Below, piece after piece: positions 1 to 4,467 of a stretch of 5,997 nucleotides of DNA (position 1 is its first letter; every line of letters starts with the position of its first letter). The stretch comes from Candidatus Altimarinota bacterium (GTDB lineage Bacteria > Patescibacteriota > Gracilibacteria > UBA4473): assembly GCA_020629095.1 (NCBI GenBank), contig JAHDDZ010000041.1, positions 1 through 5,997 on the forward strand. Reading direction: 5' to 3'. The notes under the pieces are model-generated. The model made no database searches. It was not told the origin of the DNA and worked only from the letters and a program-made list of their open reading frames with translations. A program made the position numbers and the translations under genes.

Positions 1-48
1 CTGGTTACGGTTTCAGCGGGTTCTAATCGAAACATCCATTCGATATAA
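1..48 (+). other. Left edge: possible 3' end of a plus-strand gene
   Basis: All three plus-strand frames are open from the edge. One stops at 24-26 and ends GYGFSGF. Another stops at 46-48, just before the A-tract of the terminator at 47-86, and ends in NIHSI. A plus-strand gene converging on the bidirectional terminator would fit either, but the piece is too short to choose or identify a product. Confidence 0.2.
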
Positions 49-86
49 AAAAAGAAGGCCAACTCACTGAGTTGGCCTTTTCTTTT
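47..86. terminator. Bidirectional Rho-independent terminator
   Basis: A perfect 11-bp stem (55-65 with 69-79, AAGGCCAACTC with its complement) closes a 3-nt loop. It has an A-run on the left (47-53) and a T-rich run on the right (78-86), so it can act in both directions. On the minus strand it lies just after the stop of the 127-residue gene. On the plus strand it would end whatever enters from the left edge. Confidence 0.9.
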
Positions 87-103
87 CCAGTAGGGGGGAA
101 CGA

Positions 104-487
104 CTAAGCACTTTTGCTCAATATTTTTTGAAGTTTGAAACTGACAGATTCAATATTTGGCAATCTCAGCATAATTGAATCTCCACCCGGAAAATAATCA
201 AATAGAAGTGAATGTGATGTTTTAAGGTAATTGGGAAATAGTTCTATCAATTGCTTTTCAAATGATTTCAGTGTCTCAAGCGTTTGCTCTTTTTCATCAA
301 ATGAAGGGTTTGACCTTTTTCGTGGTAAATATCCAATCTCTATATACCCTTGGCACATCGGACGTGTCACCTGCCCTTTTACATAAAATAAAACCCACTT
401 TTGATTTTTTACTGCTGTAGCTTTCGTTAACTTACATGCAGATGTATTAACTGCATCATGTAGCCCCTTGTTTGTATTGAAATCCAT
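104..487 (-). CDS. Hypothetical protein, 127 aa, unrecognised
   Basis: I do not recognise this gene and propose no function. The protein is soluble-looking, with no signal peptide or membrane segment. Residues about 30-53 look like paired beta strands (KWVLFYVKGQV, then GYIEIGYLP). Residues about 64-87 form a charged amphipathic helix, and a later strand contains GGDSIMLRLP (101-110). It lacks the Cys/Phe/Pro signature of the five-gene array, so it is not a sixth member. The ATG at 487 has no Shine-Dalgarno; an AATAAT hexamer ends 6 nt before it, which would allow a leaderless message. The gene may also be read from the stronger promoter at 622-650. It stops at TAG and is followed within 20 bp by the terminator at 47-86. 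Codon use and lack of overlap with other convincing frames support it as real. Confidence 0.75.
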   Translation of the reverse strand: MDFNTNKGLHDAVNTSACKLTKATAVKNQKWVLFYVKGQVTRPMCQGYIEIGYLPRKRSNPSFDEKEQTLETLKSFEKQLIELFPNYLKTSHSLLFDYFPGGDSIMLRLPNIESVSFKLQKILSKSA

Positions 488-493
488 ATTCTA

Positions 494-499
494 ATTATT
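494..499 (-). promoter_or_regulatory. Possible -10 box for the 127-aa gene
   Basis: AATAAT (minus strand) matches TATAAT at 5 of 6 positions and ends exactly 6 nt before the ATG at 487, the spacing seen at other leaderless starts here. No good -35 box lies 15-18 bp upstream, so the call is weak. Confidence 0.25.
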
Positions 500-612
500 T
501 GGTAACCACAGCGCCACAACTGGCACACTGGCAACCAAACAACGGTCATATGAACCCAACCACCGCTCTGGAAAAGAACAAGCGGACGATTGTGCCAGAT
601 GGCACTTTTCAT
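495..612 (-). pseudogene. Possible small zinc-ribbon gene broken by a frameshift
   Basis: Directly behind the strong promoter at 622-650 lies a short open frame starting at ATG 612 (or GTG 615) and reading MKSAIWHNRPLVLF, then QSGGWVHMTVV. About 25 codons in, the +1 frame takes over plausibly and reads GCQCASCGAVVTK, then TAA at 495-497. That leaves 7 nt before the ATG of the next gene. CxCxxCG is a typical zinc-knuckle pattern. The joined product would be about 38 residues and would pack neatly between its neighbours. Without a shift, the first frame runs on to 427 and overlaps the 127-aa gene by 61 bp, which is less natural. What is seen: promoter, Cys pattern and spacing. What is inferred: that both halves were one gene. 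It could be a pseudogene, a sequencing error, a +1 frameshift site, or chance. Confidence 0.27.
592..605. repeat. Small perfect inverted repeat
   Basis: GTGCCA and TGGCAC flank a 2-nt centre, 8-23 bp downstream of the predicted transcription start of the promoter at 622-650. It could be a hairpin at the very 5' end of that transcript or a repressor half-site pair. On the plus strand it is followed by TTTT, but no plus-strand gene needs a terminator here. Confidence 0.35.
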
Positions 613-621
613 CACACCATT

Positions 622-650
622 TTTATACATAAAAGAATCCACTCTGTCAA
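622..650 (-). promoter_or_regulatory. Strong sigma-70-type promoter between the ABC gene and the 127-aa gene
   Basis: On the minus strand TTGACA (650-645) is followed after 17 bp by TATAAA (627-622), near consensus. The expected start site is G615, the first base of a GTG that runs straight into ATG 612. The -35 box begins just after the TGA of the ABC gene. It probably drives the short stretch 495-612 and the 127-aa gene as one unit. Confidence 0.7.
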
Positions 651-651
651 A

Positions 652-1266
652 TCACTCCTCGGCCAGCACCACCGTGTGGTCAGCCACCGCAGCGACAAAC
701 GCCGCATGGTGCTCTACCACCAGCACGCCAGCGCCAGCTGCTTTCAGCAGCAGCACCTGCTGCACGATCTCGTCTTTGGCCGTGACAGAAAGCCCCGTGA
801 CGGGCTCGTCGAGCAGCACAAATGGCGTCGCACCAGTCATAGACTGACACCGAACCCGAGCCCCCACCAGTGCCAACAACCGCTGTTGCCCACCTGAAAG
901 GCTGCCCGCGAGCTGGGAGTGCCTGCCAACCAAAGCGGGCACAGAGTCAGTCACAGAGCGGTCTGCGCCCCACAGCTGCAGGTGCTCAGCCACCGTCAGG
1001 CTCGGAAACACACACTGCGCCTGCGGAACATATATCAGCCCAGCGCGCGCACGCTTGTGCGTGGGCAGGTGGTCGATGGCATCGCCCTGCAGCAAAACGC
1101 CCCCAGCGTACTCCACCAGACCCATAATCGCTTTCAGCGCGGTTGACTTTCCGGTGCCATTTTCGCCCGTCAGCGCGACGCACTCCCCTGCTTTCACACG
1201 GCACGAAAACCCCTGCAGCGCGGTGTCTGCACCATATTTCACGGTCAGGTTGCGTGCCTCTAACAT
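652..1266 (-). CDS. Orphan ABC-transporter ATP-binding protein, LivF/LivG-like
   Basis: This is the nucleotide-binding subunit of an ABC transporter, which hydrolyses ATP on the cytoplasmic side of a membrane permease. All motifs are present in order: Walker A GENGTGKST (34-42), Q-loop Gln82, signature LSGGQ (123-127), Walker B FVLLDEP (149-155, with Glu154) and H-loop His186. The overall pattern resembles the branched-chain amino-acid or urea group (LivF/LivG). At 204 residues it is short, ending soon after the H-loop where relatives carry about 30 more. No permease or binding protein is in view, so the substrate is unknown. I chose ATG 1266 because MLEARNLTVKYG is the normal family N-terminus and a TATAAT box ends 6 nt upstream. 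An in-frame start at 1308 would place promoter sequence inside the gene. Stop is TGA. Confidence 0.9.
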   Translation of the reverse strand: MLEARNLTVKYGADTALQGFSCRVKAGECVALTGENGTGKSTALKAIMGLVEYAGGVLLQGDAIDHLPTHKRARAGLIYVPQAQCVFPSLTVAEHLQLWGADRSVTDSVPALVGRHSQLAGSLSGGQQRLLALVGARVRCQSMTGATPFVLLDEPVTGLSVTAKDEIVQQVLLLKAAGAGVLVVEHHAAFVAAVADHTVVLAEE

Positions 1267-1272
1267 AGGCTG

Positions 1273-1300
1273 ATTATAGGCCCATCGTCTGCCAGCGCAA
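1273..1300 (-). promoter_or_regulatory. Promoter of the ABC ATPase gene, predicted leaderless
   Basis: Minus strand TTGCGC (1300-1295), 16-bp spacer, perfect TATAAT (1278-1273). The -10 ends 6 nt before ATG 1266, so transcription should start at the A of the start codon. The tRNA promoter in this window has the same -35 core (TTGCG) and the same spacer. Confidence 0.7.
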
Positions 1301-1311
1301 TAGCCCACGGT

Positions 1312-1345
1312 AAAAAAGACTACTCGCAGAGCAAGTAGCCTTTTT
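1312..1345. terminator. Bidirectional terminator ending the five-gene array
   Basis: The stem pairs AAAAAG/CTTTTT, CTACT/AGTAG and GC/GC around an AGA loop, interrupted by two A-C mismatches. The minus strand ends in six T (complement of 1312-1317); the plus strand has CTTTTTCTTT. It follows the stop of gene A by about 25 bp and separates the array from the ABC gene, which has its own promoter. Confidence 0.85.
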
Positions 1346-1369
1346 CTTTATACAAACCTCCCACGGGTT

Positions 1370-1645
1370 TCAACAGGGTCTGCCACACAAAGGGTTATCA
1401 GACAATTTCTCAGGCTCAATCTCTGCCTGATGATAAATTGCTGCCTCTGGAACAATGAAAAACACCAGCTGCTGTGTCTTTTCGTCAAAGAAATTACACA
1501 GTTTCCAGGTTCCGCCATAGCCCGTTTCGGCTATCGGCGCGCTGTCCATCTGGGCAGTGTGCACCACTAATCGATGCTTTGCAGGCAGGTTTTTTCCCTC
1601 TCCTGTTTCTACGATTACATAGTTTTCTAATCGTTTCTTAGCCAT
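1370..1645 (-). CDS. Array gene A: small Cys/Phe/Pro-signature protein, 91 aa
   Basis: Last and smallest member of the five-gene array; family and function are not recognised. It carries the array signature as WKLC (Cys50), Asp54, Phe63 and Pro66, giving Cys-x12-Phe-x2-Pro. The closest relative is gene B next door. Between A residues 9-33 and B residues 13-37, 11 of 25 positions are identical without gaps, including GEGK (A 15-18) and a Leu-Val-Ala-Met series. It is essentially the bare core domain: short N-terminus, core, and a 25-residue tail ending CGRPC. It is predicted to be cytosolic and beta-rich, with no signal peptide or membrane segment. ATG 1645 is set by the conserved upstream element. 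Stop is TGA, then the terminator, which argues against TGA being a sense codon here. Confidence 0.85.
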   Translation of the reverse strand: MAKKRLENYVIVETGEGKNLPAKHRLVVHTAQMDSAPIAETGYGGTWKLCNFFDEKTQQLVFFIVPEAAIYHQAEIEPEKLSDNPLCGRPC

Positions 1646-1678
1646 AATAATATGGTTTTTTTAAAGTGAAATAATAGG
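1646..1678 (-). repeat. Conserved intergenic element, copy before gene A
   Basis: This 33-bp element fills the whole gap between the TAA of gene B and the ATG of gene A. On the minus strand it begins CCTATTATTTCACTTT, continues into an A-run, and ends ACCATATTATT before ATG. It is a slightly diverged copy of the element found between all array genes. No Shine-Dalgarno sequence is present. Confidence 0.8.
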
Positions 1679-2134
1679 TTAGTACTCCTGCCACAAATCG
1701 CTATTGCCAAGGACTTTTCCGGCCTCTGCGACATGGTCTATTTCTAGTTCTGGATCAGACGAAAGTGCTTCGGTTATTCCCATTGCAAAGTCATTTGCAT
1801 CCTCTTGGTCAATGCGCTGCCGCACAAGATTTAGGTCAGGGTCATCTGTTAAGTCTAAGTGAAGATCATCATACTCAGACTCCTTCGGAGAAATATTCAT
1901 AATGCCAACCGCTGCAAAGTGCGGAATCATAAAGAAATGCACCTTGCCTGTTTCTGGATGCTGCGCAGAGCACAGGTGATATACCTCATTCCCAGATGGA
2001 ATCTCTGCTAGGTTCCTGTTGCCCATTTCGGCAACCGCGACTTTCAGGTACTTAGTCGGTTTTAGCTTTTTGCCTTCACCGTCCATAACATTCAGATACT
2101 GCTTCAGCGCATCTGTAACTTGATCATTCGCCAT
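1679..2134 (-). CDS. Array gene B: signature core plus acidic C-terminal tail, 151 aa
   Basis: Fourth gene of the array; function unknown. Core residues 13-76 align with gene A (GEGK at 19-22, Met37). The signature is YHLC with Cys55, then Phe68 and Pro71; the Asp four residues after Cys in the other members is His59 here, with Pro60 next. Unlike A, the core is followed by a tail of about 80 residues (72-151) very rich in Asp and Glu, for example SEYDD, DLTDDPD and IDQEDAND. It is probably partly helical or disordered and could be a protein-binding or nucleic-acid-mimicking segment. That is only a guess. No signal peptide or membrane segment. Start at ATG 2134 follows the conserved 36-bp element directly; stop is TAA. 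Confidence 0.87.
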   Translation of the reverse strand: MANDQVTDALKQYLNVMDGEGKKLKPTKYLKVAVAEMGNRNLAEIPSGNEVYHLCSAQHPETGKVHFFMIPHFAAVGIMNISPKESEYDDLHLDLTDDPDLNLVRQRIDQEDANDFAMGITEALSSDPELEIDHVAEAGKVLGNSDLWQEY

Positions 2135-2170
2135 AATTCTATGGGTTTTTAAAAAGTGAAAAAAATAGGT
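2135..2170 (-). repeat. Conserved intergenic element, copy before gene B
   Basis: This 36-bp gap between genes C and B reads, on the minus strand, ACCTATTTTTTTCACTTT, then T/A-rich sequence, then AAAAACCCATAGAATT directly before ATG. The last 16 bases are identical to those before gene C. No Shine-Dalgarno sequence is present. Confidence 0.85.
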
Positions 2171-2542
2171 TTACATTTCTCTTCCAGCATATGCATTTTT
2201 CATCGGCTGAACTGTCCCCATTTCCCGTGGAACAGTAAATGTTACGGACTGTGACAACTTTTTGTCATGAAACATACATTCGTATGAATCTTTTCTCGGG
2301 ATAATCTTACACAACCGCAGATTATTTTTGTCGTCAATCGCTGCTGTAGGAATCCCTATAACAGCATTTTCATGCGTAAAAATATGGATTTTTCCAGCAT
2401 ATTTCGACTCTGGAATGGTTTTTGTTACCAAGTCTTTTGCCGCTATTGGAACAATAGAAAGCTGCAAAAGCAGCTTGTTTTCTATCGGCAGAGACATCGG
2501 AAAACCTCGCATCTCTGTGCTTAAAATGAATTGTTTCGCCAT
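2171..2542 (-). CDS. Array gene C: signature protein, 123 aa
   Basis: Third gene of the array; function unknown. The signature is YEC with Cys89, Asp93, Phe102 and Pro105, followed by Met108. It groups with D and E: all three have a Val/Ile-x-x-Pro/His-x-x-Ala-Leu/Val segment (here IFTHENAV, 54-61) ending 27-28 residues before the signature Cys, and Pro-x-x-Met after the signature. The upstream half is hydrophobic (LLLQLSIVPI, 24-33), but it is not a convincing membrane helix. I place the start at ATG 2542, giving MAKQFILS. The frame stays open to 2812, but that extension would overlap gene D by more than 200 bp and swallow the intergenic element, and the MAK start matches A and D. Stop is TAA. 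Confidence 0.85.
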   Translation of the reverse strand: MAKQFILSTEMRGFPMSLPIENKLLLQLSIVPIAAKDLVTKTIPESKYAGKIHIFTHENAVIGIPTAAIDDKNNLRLCKIIPRKDSYECMFHDKKLSQSVTFTVPREMGTVQPMKNAYAGREM

Positions 2543-2576
2543 AATTCTATGGGTTTTTAAAGTGTGAAAAAATAAA
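2543..2576 (-). repeat. Conserved intergenic element, copy before gene C
   Basis: This 34-bp gap between D and C starts on the minus strand with TTTATTTTTTCACACTTT and ends AAAAACCCATAGAATT before ATG, the same ending as the copy before gene B. It fixes the start of gene C at 2542 rather than further upstream. Confidence 0.85.
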
Positions 2577-3059
2577 TTACTCTCTATCCCAAAACTCCTT
2601 CTCAGAAAGGGATTTTGGCTGTGGTTTTGGAATTGATTCCTCTTCGGGCTTTGCCGCCCAGATGACATGCACCATGCCACACGGAATGAGAAAGCCGATA
2701 TATGTATCGTGCTCTGCGTCATATGCCGTGCACTTCCAGTGGTAGTCATAGCTGCCAGAACTAAGCTCAAACTTGGTCGCCGACACAACCGAAATCGTGT
2801 CTCGCGCGTCATTCAGCGCACACTGTGGAATCATTACTCGATGGTACCGTGACTGGTAGTAGCTGATGCTCCAAACATAAAAATGCAGAAACGGAACTGC
2901 TTTTTCCAAATCCTCATGAAAGCAATCGTCTTCGTCTTCGCGTTCACTTCTGAAGCCAAACTGGACAGTTGTTTTTCGCTTTCCCATGGCGTCAATCAGC
3001 TTCACATGGGGTGTTAAATCAATAGGAGTTACCTCCTTTTTCTTGGCTTTTTTTGCCAT
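2577..3059 (-). CDS. Array gene D: signature protein with Lys-rich start and C-terminal extension, 160 aa
   Basis: Second and longest gene of the array; function unknown. The N-terminus is basic (MAKKAKKKEV) and is followed by an acidic patch (EREDEDD, 39-45). A VMIPQCAL segment (75-82) matches the same segment in C and E. The signature is YHWKC with Cys110, Asp114, Phe123 and Pro126, then Met129. The protein is rich in Tyr, Trp and Cys around the core. A tail of about 30 residues with Pro/Lys/Glu (PKPQPKS, 144-150) follows. No signal peptide or transmembrane segment. ATG 3059 follows the intergenic element; stop is TAA. The core points to a shared fold with its neighbours, while the tails differ from gene to gene. 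Confidence 0.87.
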   Translation of the reverse strand: MAKKAKKKEVTPIDLTPHVKLIDAMGKRKTTVQFGFRSEREDEDDCFHEDLEKAVPFLHFYVWSISYYQSRYHRVMIPQCALNDARDTISVVSATKFELSSGSYDYHWKCTAYDAEHDTYIGFLIPCGMVHVIWAAKPEEESIPKPQPKSLSEKEFWDRE

Positions 3060-3092
3060 AATTTTAAAAGTTTTAAAAGTGATAAAATAGGG
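3060..3092 (-). repeat. Conserved intergenic element, copy before gene D
   Basis: This 33-bp gap between E and D reads, on the minus strand, CCCTATTTTATCACTTTT, then AAAACTTTTAAAATT before ATG. The left half matches the other copies; the CCCATAG block near the start codon is replaced by a second TTTTAAAA, making this the most diverged internal copy. Confidence 0.75.
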
Positions 3093-3455
3093 TTAATACA
3101 TCTTGCAGGGTATGAAAAAAGTCACATCCTTTTTCTGCTTTTTGTCGTGCCACAGGCATTTGTAGTAGTAAATACCACTGCCCTCCTCCAGCTCGACATA
3201 GGCCATGCTATGCACTTTCAGCTTCAACTTTGAAGTCAAAGCATACTCAGGCGTATAGACATATATCTTTTCTCCGTCTCGTACACCTTTTCCTTTTAAA
3301 GTACTTACACTTCGGAGAAATGAAGTTTCATCTTTTTTTGGCATTCCAGCACGATCAAGACGTCCTTGGACTGGTACAACAAGCCCATTCTTTTTAGGGG
3401 CAACATTGTGTATTACTTCAATCTGATGCAGTAAAGAATTATCTACATTGTCCAT
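3093..3455 (-). CDS. Array gene E: first gene of the array, signature protein, 120 aa
   Basis: Promoter-proximal member; function unknown. The signature is YYYKC with Cys100, Asp104, Phe113 and Pro116, then Met119 and a C-terminal Tyr, so the protein ends almost exactly with the signature. The YVYTPEYAL segment (65-73) matches KIHIFTHENAV of gene C: both have a Lys-Ile lead-in and Thr, Glu and Ala at equivalent places, with similar distance to the Cys. Residues about 1-60 are polar and poorly conserved. It is basic in the core (DKKQKKD), with no signal peptide or membrane segment. ATG 3455 (MDNVDNS) has a partial copy of the array element in front, without Shine-Dalgarno. It follows a long structured leader, so it is not leaderless. 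Stop is TAA. Confidence 0.85.
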   Translation of the reverse strand: MDNVDNSLLHQIEVIHNVAPKKNGLVVPVQGRLDRAGMPKKDETSFLRSVSTLKGKGVRDGEKIYVYTPEYALTSKLKLKVHSMAYVELEEGSGIYYYKCLWHDKKQKKDVTFFIPCKMY

Positions 3456-3475
3456 AATCTATGGTTTTTAATGAT
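3456..3475 (-). repeat. Partial array element before gene E
   Basis: Minus strand TTAAAAACCATAGATT directly before ATG 3455 is the right half of the intergenic element, one C and one A shorter than the copies before B and C. The CACTTT half is reduced to TCATCAT-like sequence. A copy before the first gene means the element is not merely a by-product of gene-to-gene duplication. Confidence 0.65.
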
Positions 3476-3482
3476 GAATAAA

Positions 3483-3528
3483 TGTTTCGTTCGTGCCGCC
3501 CCACAAAAGGGAAAACACGAACAAAACA
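3483..3528. repeat. Imperfect 13-bp inverted repeat just upstream of gene E
   Basis: TGTTTCGTTCGTG (3483-3495) pairs with CACGAACAAAACA (3516-3528) at 12 of 13 positions across a 20-nt centre. The centre contains a further CCC/GGG possibility. In the transcript this is a sizeable hairpin ending about 28 nt before ATG 3455, well placed to affect translation of gene E. Confidence 0.6.
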
Positions 3529-3679
3529 GGGCAATGTGCCCCTTTTCACCATCTGTCTGTAGACAAAAATCAAATGAATGTTTGTACCCCAAACGGGGTC
3601 GTGGGTGGTCTGTCAAAGAACAAATGCGCCCGCAGCTGGCTCACGCACAGCGGCAGCAAGCAATCCGCAGGACTCCTTC

Positions 3680-3707
3680 TTTATACTTGAAAATAGGCCA
3701 ATGTCAA
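3680..3707 (-). promoter_or_regulatory. Main promoter of the five-gene array
   Basis: Minus strand TTGACA (3707-3702, perfect), 16-bp spacer, TATAAA (3685-3680, 5 of 6). Predicted start near 3673. It lies about 90 bp beyond the repressor stop codon. No terminator is seen between, so read-through from the repressor gene is also possible. Confidence 0.75.
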
Positions 3708-3715
3708 CAGGCCTA
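3694..3715. promoter_or_regulatory. Operator-like inverted repeat over the array -35 box
   Basis: TAGGCC (3694-3699) and GGCCTA (3710-3715) are perfect inverted repeats with a 10-bp centre that contains the whole -35 hexamer. The half-site centres are about 16 bp apart, about one and a half helical turns. A dimeric repressor bound here would block the promoter; the adjacent S24-family repressor is the obvious candidate. A second overlapping inverted repeat, CAGGC/GCCTG, lies at 3708-3721. No copy of TAGGCC is seen at the repressor's own promoter. Confidence 0.5.
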
Positions 3716-3794
3716 AGCCTGCTTCTGATTTCCATTTACAACCCAAAAATGCCCCTACCTAAAACACAGAAACATGACTAAAATTGCCCACTGA

Positions 3795-4460
3795 CTACTC
3801 CCCTACCCTGCTCAAATGACCCACCACAACGCCAATGACAGAAAGGTCTGCGAGCTGTTCTCCCTCGACTCGGATGGGCGCAAACGCGTCATTTTGCGGC
3901 ACCAAATCGACCACTCCATCTCGATGATAAAACTTCTTGAGCGTGGCTTTTTCTCGCCCTAGCTGGGCCACAACCACAGTGCCCGCGGGCGTCTCTGTGC
4001 CCATTTTTGCGCTTCTGACAAAGACAATATCCCCGTCCATAAATCGCGGAGACATGCACTCTCCAGCGACTTTCAGCGCAAAAATCTGCTGCTTTTTGGT
4101 GCCAAACGGATACTCGATCCAGCCCTGCACGTCATCGACCACCCAGTCGGCCACCGCGGCTGAGACGTCTCCTAGCAGTGGAACCCGCGTGTCAAGCGGC
4201 GCTCGGTCATTTTTGTTGTCTCCCTCAGCAAAAAGCAAGTCGTGCACCGAAATGCCCATGAAAGCCGCTAAGTCATTCATTTGGCGTAAGGAAAAACTTG
4301 CATCCTCGTCTGCCAAGTATCGGTTTGCCAGCATAGTTTTACCCGCCACAGAGCCACTTTTTGACCCCAAAACTTCGCCTATCCGCAGCAACGGAACGCC
4401 ATATTTCTTTCGATATTGCTCTATCCGCTTTCGCACAGCCACTTCGTCTATTTGTTGCAT
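3795..4460 (-). CDS. XRE/S24-family transcriptional repressor (CI/LexA-like) with Cys at the nucleophile position
   Basis: Two-domain repressor of 221 residues. Residues 1-78 form the helical DNA-binding part (RIGEVLG, then KTMLANRYLADEDASFSLRQ, then MNDLAAFMGISVHDLLF). After a polar hinge, residues 93-221 are an S24 (LexA/CI C-terminal) domain. The family cleavage region is VPLLGDVSAA (93-102), with Ala-Ala where many relatives have Ala-Gly. The nucleophile loop reads VAGECMSPRFMDGD: Cys135 (TGC at 4058-4056) sits where relatives have Ser. The partner Lys is Lys175 in ATLKK. Relatives bind operators as dimers and some self-cleave on DNA damage. I start at ATG 4460 because a -10 box ends 7 nt before it, which predicts a leaderless message. 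GTG 4484 and ATG 4466 are less likely: both precede the predicted start site. It is divergent from the tRNA and directly upstream of the array. Confidence 0.85.
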   Translation of the reverse strand: MQQIDEVAVRKRIEQYRKKYGVPLLRIGEVLGSKSGSVAGKTMLANRYLADEDASFSLRQMNDLAAFMGISVHDLLFAEGDNKNDRAPLDTRVPLLGDVSAAVADWVVDDVQGWIEYPFGTKKQQIFALKVAGECMSPRFMDGDIVFVRSAKMGTETPAGTVVVAQLGREKATLKKFYHRDGVVDLVPQNDAFAPIRVEGEQLADLSVIGVVVGHLSRVGE

Positions 4461-4467
4461 CCGCATT

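Larger units (their letters stand above)
3456..3673 (-). other. Long structured 5' leader of the array transcript
   Basis: No protein gene is visible between the predicted start site near 3673 and gene E, about 218 nt. The leader holds several inverted repeats: TGTCT/AGACA (3554-3565), ACCCC/GGGGT with a 4-nt loop (3586-3599), and the long pair at 3483-3528. None is followed by a clear U-run, so a classic attenuator is not obvious. It could be a cis-acting RNA or a cluster of protein-binding sites; I recognise no known riboswitch class. The rest of the gap (3674-3794) holds the promoter and operator-like repeat. Confidence 0.5.

Noticed and set aside
427..651. TGA read as glycine (alternative code 25), extending the ABC protein through its TGA into the in-frame stretch to 427
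   Set aside because: The added sequence does not resemble an ABC C-terminus. Gene A's TGA sits just before its terminator, and the long genes stay open with TGA as stop, so the standard code fits.
499..1273. Several plus-strand open frames opposite the ABC ATPase gene (499-897, 590-847, 870-1127, 919-1146, 1055-1273)
   Set aside because: They are antisense to a gene with every ABC motif intact, have low-complexity His/Ser/Pro-rich products, and lack convincing promoters or start contexts.
2543..2812. Longer version of gene C starting at 2812
   Set aside because: It would overlap gene D by more than 200 bp and run through the conserved intergenic element. The ATG at 2542 matches the other array starts.
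1370..3455. Integron cassette array or CRISPR array
   Set aside because: The intergenic elements are A/T-rich, lack attC-type paired core sites and strong folding, and separate full genes rather than short spacers. No integrase or Cas gene is seen.
3600..3672. Short leader peptide after GAAGGAG downstream of the array promoter
   Set aside because: The GGAG lies at or before the predicted transcription start, so it would not be in the message, and the start would have to be TTG.
3471..3781. Plus-strand open frames in the gap between gene E and the repressor
   Set aside because: Three overlapping frames have unrelated, unlikely products, and none has a promoter. The minus strand there carries a strong promoter and structured leader, which explains the gap better.
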